Shown here in pieces: positions 43,450-51,509 of a stretch of DNA of 64,000 bases. The stretch comes from Chitinophaga sancti (GTDB lineage: Bacteria > Bacteroidota > Bacteroidia > Chitinophagales > Chitinophagaceae): NCBI RefSeq assembly GCF_034424315.1, contig NZ_CP139972.1, forward strand, positions 4,650,001-4,714,000, written 5' to 3'. The translations under genes and the position numbers were made by a program. The number at the start of each line of letters is the position of its first letter. Position 1 is the first letter of the stretch. The notes beneath the pieces were generated by a model. The model was given only the letters and a program-made list of their open reading frames with translations. It was not told where the DNA came from and made no database searches.

Positions 43450-44851
43450 GAGGTTATAAATTTAGACAAAGAAAAGGAGAGTTTATTGGATTGCAAAATT
43501 TATTTATCGTTTTACAATAAATAATTATTGAGAATAAGCAAACTCAAGTGGTTTATTCATTTGACCAGGCAGTTCGATTCTACAAGCTGGATCGAAATTG
43601 AATATCTGTTAAAGAGGAATTTTCCGGAACATCATATAATGACAACCAGATAGTAATGGAAGGGTTCTTCAAAGAGAAAGTCGGGTCATTTAAGTCAATC
43701 AGGTACCTAATACTGAATGATTATAATTATTCATACCATAAAACCTTTGAATATTATATTCAAATTTACCATTACCGTTTAAAGTTAGTTTCCATTCTTT
43801 CGACTCTCCATCTGCACCACTATATCCAGCTTTCCCGACATAAGTTCCTGATATGCCAAACTGAAAACATGGGAACATTGCTAAAGTGTCAAATATTTCA
43901 TCACAGAACATCGATTAGAACTTTAAGGCACCAAAAATCACTACTAATTCCTTCCCATTCCAAAGACAATCCACCCCACCAATAAACCTATACGATCGTA
44001 TCCAATCTCTGCAAAGTCGCCTCCTGAATTACCCGAGCATACGCCCGCCGAAAAAACCAGGATCAGATCTTACAATTAAGGAAAGCCACAAGATCAATTA
44101 AATAGGCTCGCAAATGCATCTCCATTTAATATAAACCCAACCCAGCCCCCAGGAGAATCAATTCTTTTTAATATCCCGCATTCATTACCTCCCGCCATTT
44201 TGTGGCCTATCACTAATCAAATAAACAAAGACTACACAACGGACAAACATTTTGCGATATATGTTTGTTTGATATCTGAACGCTTAACTATAAAGTCTCA
44301 TTTAGCAGGATTGGCTCCGGGCACTGGGTTTATTTGAGTGTAATAAAGAACATTTCCATATATCCTACGTTTAACAGGAACAATAAGGACACAGAAAGCC
44401 TTATTTAGTCACATTCAAATTTGCTTAATATCTCCTTCCTGTACAACCATCGTTTATCCGTTGCTGTAAATTGAATAAACAAATAAGAACCCAATCAGCC
44501 TGGAACTACTGAAATAAACAATATGCCTGGCTATTCAATTAGAATACCGCTGATAATAAAAAAATTAAAGAAAATAAACTGAAATCTTTACTAGATTTAT
44601 ACATTCCAAATGTTGTGGCTCCTAAATCCATCTAACTATAGGTAATCTTTGGTGTGAATTAGGATATCTTAAAAAGTGTCATATCTTTAACCTGCATATA
44701 GCCCTTACGGTTGCCTACCTCCGGGGATCTAATATTTCAAATTGGTGTTCGTAATTCAGTGAAGCTAAATATTCAGAAAATACGTAATTGCGCGGTGTTG
44801 TACTCCTTAGGATAAATAATCTTGATGTCTTACCTTAAATAACAATTAAAA
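43450..44851. other. 1.4-kb largely non-coding stretch before the nos operon
   Basis: One gene remnant is visible (43580-43911, minus). The remaining ~900 bp (43990-44851) have frequent stops in all frames and no clear RNA gene. The nos promoter must lie at the right end, before 44852. No FNR or NnrR palindrome is obvious to me there. Confidence 0.6.
43580..43911 (-). pseudogene. Frameshifted small exported-protein gene
   Basis: From 43911 the minus strand encodes FGISGTYVGKAGYSGADGES and LTLNGNGKFEYNIQRFYGMN, a beta-barrel lipocalin- or NlpE-like pattern, and then hits a stop at 43699. In another frame it continues DLNDPTFSLKNPSITIWLSL to a stop at 43580. Both halves read like one protein broken by a frameshift near 43705-43715. 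The N-terminus (signal peptide) is also missing. Confidence 0.5.
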
Positions 44852-45337
44852 ATGAACAAGTACCTCTACACAGCAGTCCTATTGGCAATAGCCGTGGCCT
44901 GCTCTAACAACAGTAAACCACCCAAAGAGGATTCCACATCATCAGTAGTTGAAGACAACAGCCTTTCTGGTTCCACAAGTTCTTCCTCATACGATTCATT
45001 AAGGGGATCGGGTAAATTTAAGAATGTAGAATTAAGCCCAACCTTGGATCAAAAAATGATTGCAGCAGGCAAAAGCGTGTATGAAGTAAAATGCGCAGCC
45101 TGCCATAAGTTGACCACGGAAAAGTTAGTAGGGCCAGGATGGAAAGGTGTTACCACGAGAAAATCTCCAGAATGGATTATGAACTTCGTGACAAATACAG
45201 ATGAGATGATTGACAAAGATCCTCGTGCGCAGGCAATGCTGGCAGTTTGTATGGTTCGCATGCCCAACCAGCACCTTTCTGACGAAGAAACAAGAAATGT
45301 ACTCGAATTTATGAGAAACAATGATTCATCTAAATAA
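44852..45337 (+). CDS. Lipoprotein c-type cytochrome of the nos operon
   Basis: 161 residues. Lipobox-like VAC at about 15-17 and a Ser-rich linker, then one haem-binding CAACH motif at 81-85 and a probable axial Met at about 137 (CMVRMPNQHL), the fold of a class I cytochrome c. It is the first gene of the nos operon and ends 8 bp before nosZ. By position it probably donates electrons to NosZ, a role filled by similar monohaem cytochromes in clade II nos clusters. It would sit in the periplasm on a lipid anchor. Confidence 0.9.
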   Translation: MNKYLYTAVLLAIAVACSNNSKPPKEDSTSSVVEDNSLSGSTSSSSYDSLRGSGKFKNVELSPTLDQKMIAAGKSVYEVKCAACHKLTTEKLVGPGWKGVTTRKSPEWIMNFVTNTDEMIDKDPRAQAMLAVCMVRMPNQHLSDEETRNVLEFMRNNDSSK

Positions 45338-45344
45338 TTTTCAT

Positions 45345-47306
45345 ATGCGCTTATCCTCAATTGCAGTACTACTGCTTGCCATCTCATCCTGCAAGCCTCG
45401 CAACGAAGCAGGTGCCATCACTGCCGGCGCTGCTGAAAAAGTGTATGTGGCACCGGGTAAATACGACGAGTTCTACAACTTCGTTTCCGGTGGTTTCAAT
45501 GGCCAGGTGGCTGTTTATGGACTCCCCTCCGGCCGTCTGCTCAAAATTATCCCTGTATTCTCTGTAATGCCTGAAAATGGCTATGGTTACAGCGAAGAAA
45601 CCAAGCCCATGCTCGAAACATCTCACGGTTCCCTGCCATGGGATGACCAACACCACCTGGAACTGTCACAGAAAGATGGCAGCCCCGATGGCCGCTGGCT
45701 CTTCGCAAATGCAAACAATACGCCAAGGGTAGCACGTATCAACCTCGCTACTTTCAAAACCGAAGAGATCATCGAGCTGCCAAACAGCGCCGGTAACCAC
45801 TCTTCTCCTTTCTGTACCGAAAATACAGAATACGTTGTAGCCGGTACTCGTTTCAGTGTACCTATTGGCGACAAACAAGATGTGCCTATTGCTGATTACA
45901 AAAAATCATTCAATGGTACTATCAGCTTTATTAAGGTTGACAGCAGCAATGGTCGTATGTCCCTGGCTTTCCAGCTGCTGACCCCTGCTATCAACTTTGA
46001 CCTGAGCCATGCCGGTAAAGGTAAAAGCCGCGACTGGTTCTTCTTCTCCTGCTATAACGTAGAACAGGCACATACCCTGCTTGAAGTAAACGCTTCCCAG
46101 CGTGATAAAGACTTCATCATGGCAGTGAACTGGAAGAAAGCTGAAGAATATATCAAAAACAATAAAGGTGTCCTGAAGAACTCCCGTTATGCACACAACG
46201 TGTATAATGAAACGACTCACAGTGCGACCTCTACTATCGAAAGCAAGGTGCTGACACTGGATCCTACCCAACTGAAAGATTTCGTGTACTTCATTCCTTG
46301 TCCTAAATCTCCACATGGTTGCGATATCGACCCAACTGGTGAATATATCGTAGGTAGCGGTAAACTGGCTGCACTGATCCCTGTATTCTCTTTCGACAAG
46401 CTGATGGCTGCGATCGAAAAGAAAGACTTCGATGGCGACTACCAGGGTATCCCTGTTGTTAAATACGAATCCGCCCTGTACGGTGAAGTGCAGAAACCTG
46501 GCCTTGGCCCATTACACACCGAGTTCGACGGAAAAGGTAATGCTTATACCTCCTTCTTCGTTTCTTCCGAAGTAGTGAAATGGAACATCAAAGACCTGAA
46601 AGTACTCGACAGGAAACCTACCTTCTACTCCGTAGGTCACCTGTGCATTCCAGGCGGTGATACCAAAAAACCATACGGTAAATACCTGATTGCATACAAT
46701 AAGATTACTAAAGACCGCTATCTGCCTACTGGTCCTGAGCTGGCACAAAGTGCACAGCTGTACGACATCTCCGGCGATAAGATGGAACTGTTGCTGGACT
46801 TCCCTACCGTGGGTGAACCTCACTATGCACAGGCACTTCCTGCTGACCTGATCAAGAATAACTCCGTGAAGTATTTCAAGATCGAGGAAAACAAACATCC
46901 TTTTGTAACAAGGGGTGAGAAAGAAGCGAAAGTAGTACGTGAAGGTAACAAGGTACATGTGTATATCACTGCTATCCGCTCCCACTTCACACCTGATAAT
47001 ATTGAAGGTGTACGTGTAGGCGATGAAGTATATTTCCACGTTACTAACCAGGAACAGGATTGGGATATTCCTCACGGCTTTGCTGTGAAAGGCGCTGCAA
47101 ATGCAGAAATCCTGATCATGCCTGGCGAAACCTGTACACTGAAGTGGATACCAGATACCGAGGGCATATTCCCTATCTACTGTACTGACTTTTGTAGCGC
47201 ACTGCACCAGGAAATGCAGGGTTATGTAAGAGTATCCAAAGCAGGTGCAAACACACCGCTGAAGTACGGTACAAACCTGCCTGACAGTGCAGTAGCCAAA
47301 AACTAA
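45345..47306 (+). CDS. nosZ: Nitrous oxide reductase, clade II
   Basis: 653 residues from the ATG at 45345 (MRLSSIAVLLLAISSCKPRN); an in-frame start at 45321 would overlap the cytochrome gene. The seven-bladed propeller holds the CuZ ligands (WDDQHHLELS, HSSPF, SPHGCDIDPTGEYIV, LGPLHTEF), and the C-terminal cupredoxin holds the CuA site: an upstream His in DIPHGFAV, then CTDFCSALHQEM at 613-624 with both Cys, His and Met. It reduces N2O to N2 in the periplasm. The Sec-type, lipobox-like signal, rather than a twin-arginine one, identifies the atypical clade II form. The following genes encode its maturation system. Confidence 0.97.
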   Translation: MRLSSIAVLLLAISSCKPRNEAGAITAGAAEKVYVAPGKYDEFYNFVSGGFNGQVAVYGLPSGRLLKIIPVFSVMPENGYGYSEETKPMLETSHGSLPWDDQHHLELSQKDGSPDGRWLFANANNTPRVARINLATFKTEEIIELPNSAGNHSSPFCTENTEYVVAGTRFSVPIGDKQDVPIADYKKSFNGTISFIKVDSSNGRMSLAFQLLTPAINFDLSHAGKGKSRDWFFFSCYNVEQAHTLLEVNASQRDKDFIMAVNWKKAEEYIKNNKGVLKNSRYAHNVYNETTHSATSTIESKVLTLDPTQLKDFVYFIPCPKSPHGCDIDPTGEYIVGSGKLAALIPVFSFDKLMAAIEKKDFDGDYQGIPVVKYESALYGEVQKPGLGPLHTEFDGKGNAYTSFFVSSEVVKWNIKDLKVLDRKPTFYSVGHLCIPGGDTKKPYGKYLIAYNKITKDRYLPTGPELAQSAQLYDISGDKMELLLDFPTVGEPHYAQALPADLIKNNSVKYFKIEENKHPFVTRGEKEAKVVREGNKVHVYITAIRSHFTPDNIEGVRVGDEVYFHVTNQEQDWDIPHGFAVKGAANAEILIMPGETCTLKWIPDTEGIFPIYCTDFCSALHQEMQGYVRVSKAGANTPLKYGTNLPDSAVAKN

Positions 47307-47316
47307 ACAAACTAAA

Positions 47317-48276
47317 ATGCAAAGAAAATTGTCAACCCGCTTTCGGGCAGTCATTTTCATGCTTTCATTGGCGATGGTGGCAGTGCTCTATTTTCCGATA
47401 TGGAAAATAGAGCTGGCCGCCCCCCAATACCCGGAAGGCCTTACGTTGAAAATTGCTGCTAATGGATTAACTGGGGATGTCGATATCGTGAATGGACTAA
47501 ACCATTACATAGGTATGCAGACATTACATACAGAAGATTTCATTGAGTTTAAGGTTTTACCCTTTATCATCGGCGGACTGGCGCTGCTGGGTTTTGTGGT
47601 AGCGGTGATGAATAACAGGAAACTGTATTATGCCTGGGTTGCCTTGTTCCTGCTGGTAGCCATTGTATCGATGGTGGACTTTTACAGGTGGGAATATAAC
47701 TACGGGCACAACCTGAACCCGGAAGCACCGATCAGGGTACCGGGTATGGCGTATCAGCCACCATTGCTGGGTTATAAGCAATTGTTGAATTTCGGGGCTT
47801 ATTCAATTCCTGACATAGGTGGATGGATCTTTATTGGTGTAGGGGCGATCCTGGTATTGCTATCTTTTAAGTTTAAGAAAGGATTCTTTTTAATAGGCGG
47901 TTTGATACTAGGCTTACAAAGTTGTAGCAGCGGACCGGCTCCTATTAAATACGGACAGGATGCCTGTGATTTCTGTAAAATGGGTTTTTCAGATAAAAGA
48001 TTTGGTGCAGAGATCGTAACAAAGAAGGGGAAAGTATTTAAGTATGATGATGTGCATTGTTTGCTGGCGGCAGTAAAAGCTGGCGGAAAGGAGATCGGTG
48101 GGATCTATCTGCTGGACTTTACAGATGGACAGTGGATCAAAGCGGAAGAGAGCAGGTTATTGCATAGCACTTCATTCCATTCTCCAATGGGTAGTGACAT
48201 CGCAGCTTTTGCAGACAGCGTGAAAATGAAGTCGTTTAACGGAGAATCACTCACATGGAAAGAGCTATATCGATAA
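47317..48276 (+). CDS. nosL: NosL-domain copper chaperone fused to a four-helix membrane domain
   Basis: 319 residues. The first 200 contain about four membrane helices (10-28, 81-97, 105-121, 168-196) and a long periplasmic loop. At about 198-203 an internal lipobox (LGLQSC) is followed by a NosL domain whose Cu(I)-binding CDFCKM is at 217-222 and whose DDVHCLLAA and HSPMGSD blocks match NosL. NosL delivers copper to apo-NosZ. The internal lipobox suggests that an ancestral lipoprotein NosL was fused to a membrane protein encoded just upstream. It starts 10 bp after nosZ and its end overlaps nosD by 22 bp. Confidence 0.92.
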   Translation: MQRKLSTRFRAVIFMLSLAMVAVLYFPIWKIELAAPQYPEGLTLKIAANGLTGDVDIVNGLNHYIGMQTLHTEDFIEFKVLPFIIGGLALLGFVVAVMNNRKLYYAWVALFLLVAIVSMVDFYRWEYNYGHNLNPEAPIRVPGMAYQPPLLGYKQLLNFGAYSIPDIGGWIFIGVGAILVLLSFKFKKGFFLIGGLILGLQSCSSGPAPIKYGQDACDFCKMGFSDKRFGAEIVTKKGKVFKYDDVHCLLAAVKAGGKEIGGIYLLDFTDGQWIKAEESRLLHSTSFHSPMGSDIAAFADSVKMKSFNGESLTWKELYR

Positions 48277-49475
48277 TATTAATGTGGTTGTTGCCGCTGC
48301 AGGCATGGGCAGGTGTATGGACTGTAAAAAGTTCAGTGAAGGCGACCTTGCAGCAGGCAAAAGCAGGTGATACAATCATAGTACCCGCCGGCGTGTATTA
48401 TGAAAAAGGCCTGGTAATTGACAAAGCCATTTATCTGAAAGGTGTGGGCAAACCAGTGCTGGATGGTGAGAGTAAATATGAGGTGGTATTGATTTTATCC
48501 AGCCATGTTACACTGGAAGGATTTGTGATCAGGCATTCAGGCTTTTCTGACTGGAAAGACCTGGCGGGTATTAAATTGGGGAATGTACGCCATGTGACGA
48601 TCAAAAACAACGTGCTGGAAGAAACCTTTTTTGGTATCTATTGCCAGCAGTCTGATAGCTGTGTGATAACCGGTAATACACTAAAATCCAACGCAAACCA
48701 GCGTGTACAGTCAGGCAATGGCATTCACTGCTGGCATTGCGATGGGATGCAGCTGATCGGTAATACAGTAACACAGCACAGGGATGGGATCTACTTTGAA
48801 TTTGTAACGAATTCACTGATCAAGGGGAATCATAGTTTTAAGAATGTGCGCTATGGCTTGCACTTTATGTTTTCGCACAATGACCACTATGAAGACAATG
48901 TGTTTGATCATAATGAAGCAGGTGTATCAGTGATGTTTTCACATGGTGTGGATATGAAGCGGAACAGGTTTGCAGGTAATCAGGGTGGCGGTGCGTATGG
49001 GATTTTGCTGAAGGAGATTACAGACAGCAGGATGGAACAGAGCCACTTTGAAGACAATACCGTGGCTATTTATATGGAAGGCACTACAAGAGTGCAGGTA
49101 TCGGAAAATGTATTCAAAACAAATGGTTGGGCGATGAAGGTACAGGCAAGTTGCGCTGAAAACAAGATCACGCACAACAATTTCTTTGGTAACACATTTG
49201 ACGTAGCGACCAATGGCTCACTGGTACTAAACCATTTTGACAACAACTACTGGGATAAATATGAGGGCTATGACCTGAACAGGGATGGAAAGGGAGACGT
49301 GCCATATCACCCGGTGAGCTTATATGCAATGGTAGCAGATAAGAACCCGGCTGTGATGATGTTATTCCACAGTTTTATGGTAAGTCTGCTGGACCGTACA
49401 GAAAAAGTAATGCCGGGTATCACGCCTGTGAACCTGGTGGATCGTGCACCTTTTATGAAACCTATTACACTATGA
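48255..49475 (+). CDS. nosD: NosD, periplasmic copper-site assembly protein
   Basis: 406 residues with a signal peptide (about 1-19, ...LPLQAWA) and a right-handed beta-helix of the CASH type shown by repeated turns such as IKNNVLEETFFGIYCQQSDS, LIGNTVTQHRDGIYFEFVTN and FEDNTVAIYMEGTTRVQVSE. NosD works with the NosFY ABC transporter to assemble the CuZ [4Cu:2S] centre. Overlaps nosL by 22 bp and nosF by 4 bp (ATGA). Confidence 0.96.
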   Translation: MERAISIILMWLLPLQAWAGVWTVKSSVKATLQQAKAGDTIIVPAGVYYEKGLVIDKAIYLKGVGKPVLDGESKYEVVLILSSHVTLEGFVIRHSGFSDWKDLAGIKLGNVRHVTIKNNVLEETFFGIYCQQSDSCVITGNTLKSNANQRVQSGNGIHCWHCDGMQLIGNTVTQHRDGIYFEFVTNSLIKGNHSFKNVRYGLHFMFSHNDHYEDNVFDHNEAGVSVMFSHGVDMKRNRFAGNQGGGAYGILLKEITDSRMEQSHFEDNTVAIYMEGTTRVQVSENVFKTNGWAMKVQASCAENKITHNNFFGNTFDVATNGSLVLNHFDNNYWDKYEGYDLNRDGKGDVPYHPVSLYAMVADKNPAVMMLFHSFMVSLLDRTEKVMPGITPVNLVDRAPFMKPITL

Positions 49476-50179
49476 TTTCTTTTACAAACGTCTATAAACG
49501 ATTTGGCCGGCTGCAGGCGCTGGACAATATTAATCTGTCGTTTTCAGCAAGCAAAAGTATAGCTCTAATTGGGCCTAATGGCAGTGGCAAGACCACCCTG
49601 ATCAAATGTTTATTGGGAATGGTGGTACCTGATAAGGGGAGCATTTCTATTAAAGGGAAAGAAATTTTAGGCACCTGGTCATACAGGGAAAATATTGGTT
49701 ACATGCCGCAAATAAGCAGTTATCCCGAAAATATGACCATCTCCCAGGTGTTAGAGATGATGAAGGATATACGGCAATATAACCAGCTTGATGAAGACCT
49801 GGTACAGGCATTTAAGTTGCCACAGCTGGCTAATAAACCGATGCGGACATTATCCGGAGGTACGAGGCAGAAAGTAAGTGCCTGCCTGGCATTTTTATTC
49901 AATCCTGAAGTACTTGTCCTGGATGAACCTACAGCGGGCCTGGATCCGGTGGCCTCAGGGATTTTGCAGGACAAGATCCTGCAGGAAACAAAGAACGGGA
50001 AGCTGGTACTGATCACCTCACACATCCTGTCAGAACTGGATGACCTGGTAGATGAGGTAGCATACCTGCAGGATGGAAAGCTACAGTTTCATAAACAGGT
50101 GGCAGAGTTACAGGCAGAAACGGGAGAGCAAAAGTTAGTACGCGCAATGGCTCGTATCATGGAAAACGGAGGACTATGA
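49472..50179 (+). CDS. nosF: NosF, ABC transporter ATPase
   Basis: 235 residues. Walker A GPNGSGKTT at about 34-42, signature LSGGTRQKV, Walker B VLVLDEPTAGLDP, and a switch His in ITSHILSEL. It powers the NosDFY complex that supplies sulfur and helps CuZ assembly. Four-base overlaps with nosD and nosY. Confidence 0.96.
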   Translation: MISFTNVYKRFGRLQALDNINLSFSASKSIALIGPNGSGKTTLIKCLLGMVVPDKGSISIKGKEILGTWSYRENIGYMPQISSYPENMTISQVLEMMKDIRQYNQLDEDLVQAFKLPQLANKPMRTLSGGTRQKVSACLAFLFNPEVLVLDEPTAGLDPVASGILQDKILQETKNGKLVLITSHILSELDDLVDEVAYLQDGKLQFHKQVAELQAETGEQKLVRAMARIMENGGL

Positions 50180-50943
50180 AAAAGATTATTAAATACGTAG
50201 TGCTGGATATATTACGCAACAGGATATTGGTAAGTTATACGGTGTTGTTGCTGGTTGTATCAATGTTGTTGCTGTGCCTGACTGACAATGGAACAAAAGC
50301 CTTACTGAGTTTATTGAATATCGTGCTGATTGTATTGCCACTGGTGAGTATTATCTTTTCAACGATCTATTATTATAATGCATCTGCATTTATAGAATTG
50401 CTGGTATGCCAGCCTTTGCGGAGAACCAAGATCCTGCTGAGTGTGTATATCGGTTTAGCTTTGTCATTGCTGATTGCATTTTGCATAGGCGTGGGCTTGC
50501 CCTTACTGATCTTTGACGGGAGTATGACGGCGGTGTTATTGATATTGGTGGGGATGGCGCTGACAGTGATCTTTTCAGCACTGGCGATATTAGGATCTGT
50601 GATGATGAGGGATAAGGCGAGAGGAATTGGTGTAGCGATCCTGTCCTGGTTTTATTTTTCGCTGTTGTATGATGGTCTGGTACTGTTTCTCTTGTTCCAG
50701 TTCAGCGATTACCCGCTGGAGAAACCGGCAATAGTAATGGGTGCTTTGAACCCGATCGATTTAGGTAGAATCATTGTTTTATTAAGACTGGACAGTTCTG
50801 CGATGATGGGGTATACAGGCGCGGTGTTTGCCTCATTTTTCGGAAGCGTGGGAGGTATGCTTACGGGGTTCGTACTCTTGTTAACATGGATGATTTGGCC
50901 CCTATTCTGGGCGCTGCGGCGATTTAATAGAAAAGACCTGTAA
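50176..50943 (+). CDS. nosY: NosY, ABC transporter permease
   Basis: 255 residues with six membrane helices (about 15-33, 45-70, 88-115, 118-145, 155-180, 220-248), the ABC-2-type permease shape expected for NosY. It forms the membrane part of NosDFY. It is the last gene of the operon. No nosR, nosX or nosB is seen; the c-type cytochrome at the front probably takes the electron-donor role. Confidence 0.95.
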   Translation: MKKIIKYVVLDILRNRILVSYTVLLLVVSMLLLCLTDNGTKALLSLLNIVLIVLPLVSIIFSTIYYYNASAFIELLVCQPLRRTKILLSVYIGLALSLLIAFCIGVGLPLLIFDGSMTAVLLILVGMALTVIFSALAILGSVMMRDKARGIGVAILSWFYFSLLYDGLVLFLLFQFSDYPLEKPAIVMGALNPIDLGRIIVLLRLDSSAMMGYTGAVFASFFGSVGGMLTGFVLLLTWMIWPLFWALRRFNRKDL

Positions 50944-51093
50944 TCATCAAAGCAATCCTTATTGCTCTTGAAGAGTCTATGCAGCATATACTGTACTGTC
51001 AGCTGCGGTAGCTTGCATTGCAGATCAGATTGTCGGCACTAGCCAATAGCCAGTTCTTCAAAACTCAGCCACATCAATCACCTGAAATAATGA

Positions 51094-51138
51094 AAGGGTA
51101 TAATAATCAACAGTACTTTGTTGATGTATTATACCCTT
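51094..51138 (+). terminator. Probable terminator of the nos operon
   Basis: AAGGGTATAATA and TATTATACCCTT with an inner TCAACA/TGTTGA pairing and a short loop; it lies 150 bp after nosY and is followed by GTAAAAAATG. Confidence 0.65.
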
Positions 51139-51396
51139 GTAAAAAATGCTTTCGTCGCGTTAAATAACGGAAATTTATTAGTAATTAAAATGAATAGAAA
51201 AACAGGCTTTCCCTTGCCTGAAAGACACAGCAAATAATAAAAAACAATCAAAATATCTATGAAATAATATATGGAATGACAACCGTGTTATAACATCTAA
51301 TCTAACTCAAGTAATCGAGATTTCCAAATAAAATGTTAACTAATCTTGAATTATCAATCCCCCGTTGACGGCAGTAGTCTCTCATTAAAAACAAAT

Positions 51397-51505
51397 GGAG
51401 CTTGCATCAAAAATAATTTGAAAACATTGAGAAATTCATCAACAAAAATTCTCTCCATCAGGTACCCGGATTAATCCGTGTAATTCTACTTTTGATACAA
51501 GCTCC
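51397..51505. ncRNA. Structured repeated element, copy 2 (~109 nt)
   Basis: Same layout as 24241-24350. On the minus strand: GAGCTTGTATCAAAAGTA at the 5' end, CGGATTAATCCG, TACCTGATGGAGAG, AATTTCTCAATG, TTCAAATTA and the closing TTTTTGATGCAAGCTC. It ends 5 bp from the stop codon of the Calx-beta gene, matching the placement of copy 1. Confidence 0.5.
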
Positions 51506-51509
51506 TGTT

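Larger units (their letters stand above)
50944..51509. other. 566-bp region: terminator and structured element
   Basis: The nos terminator (51094-51138), an A+T-rich plain stretch (51140-51390), and copy 2 of the structured element (51397-51505). No gene. Confidence 0.7.

Noticed and set aside
43656..43985. 109-codon plus-strand ORF
   Set aside because: Opposite the frameshifted minus-strand pseudogene, which has the protein-like pattern; this frame is His/Leu/Ser-rich noise.
46512..47360. 282-codon minus-strand ORF
   Set aside because: Antisense to nosZ, with composition typical of a reverse-strand shadow.
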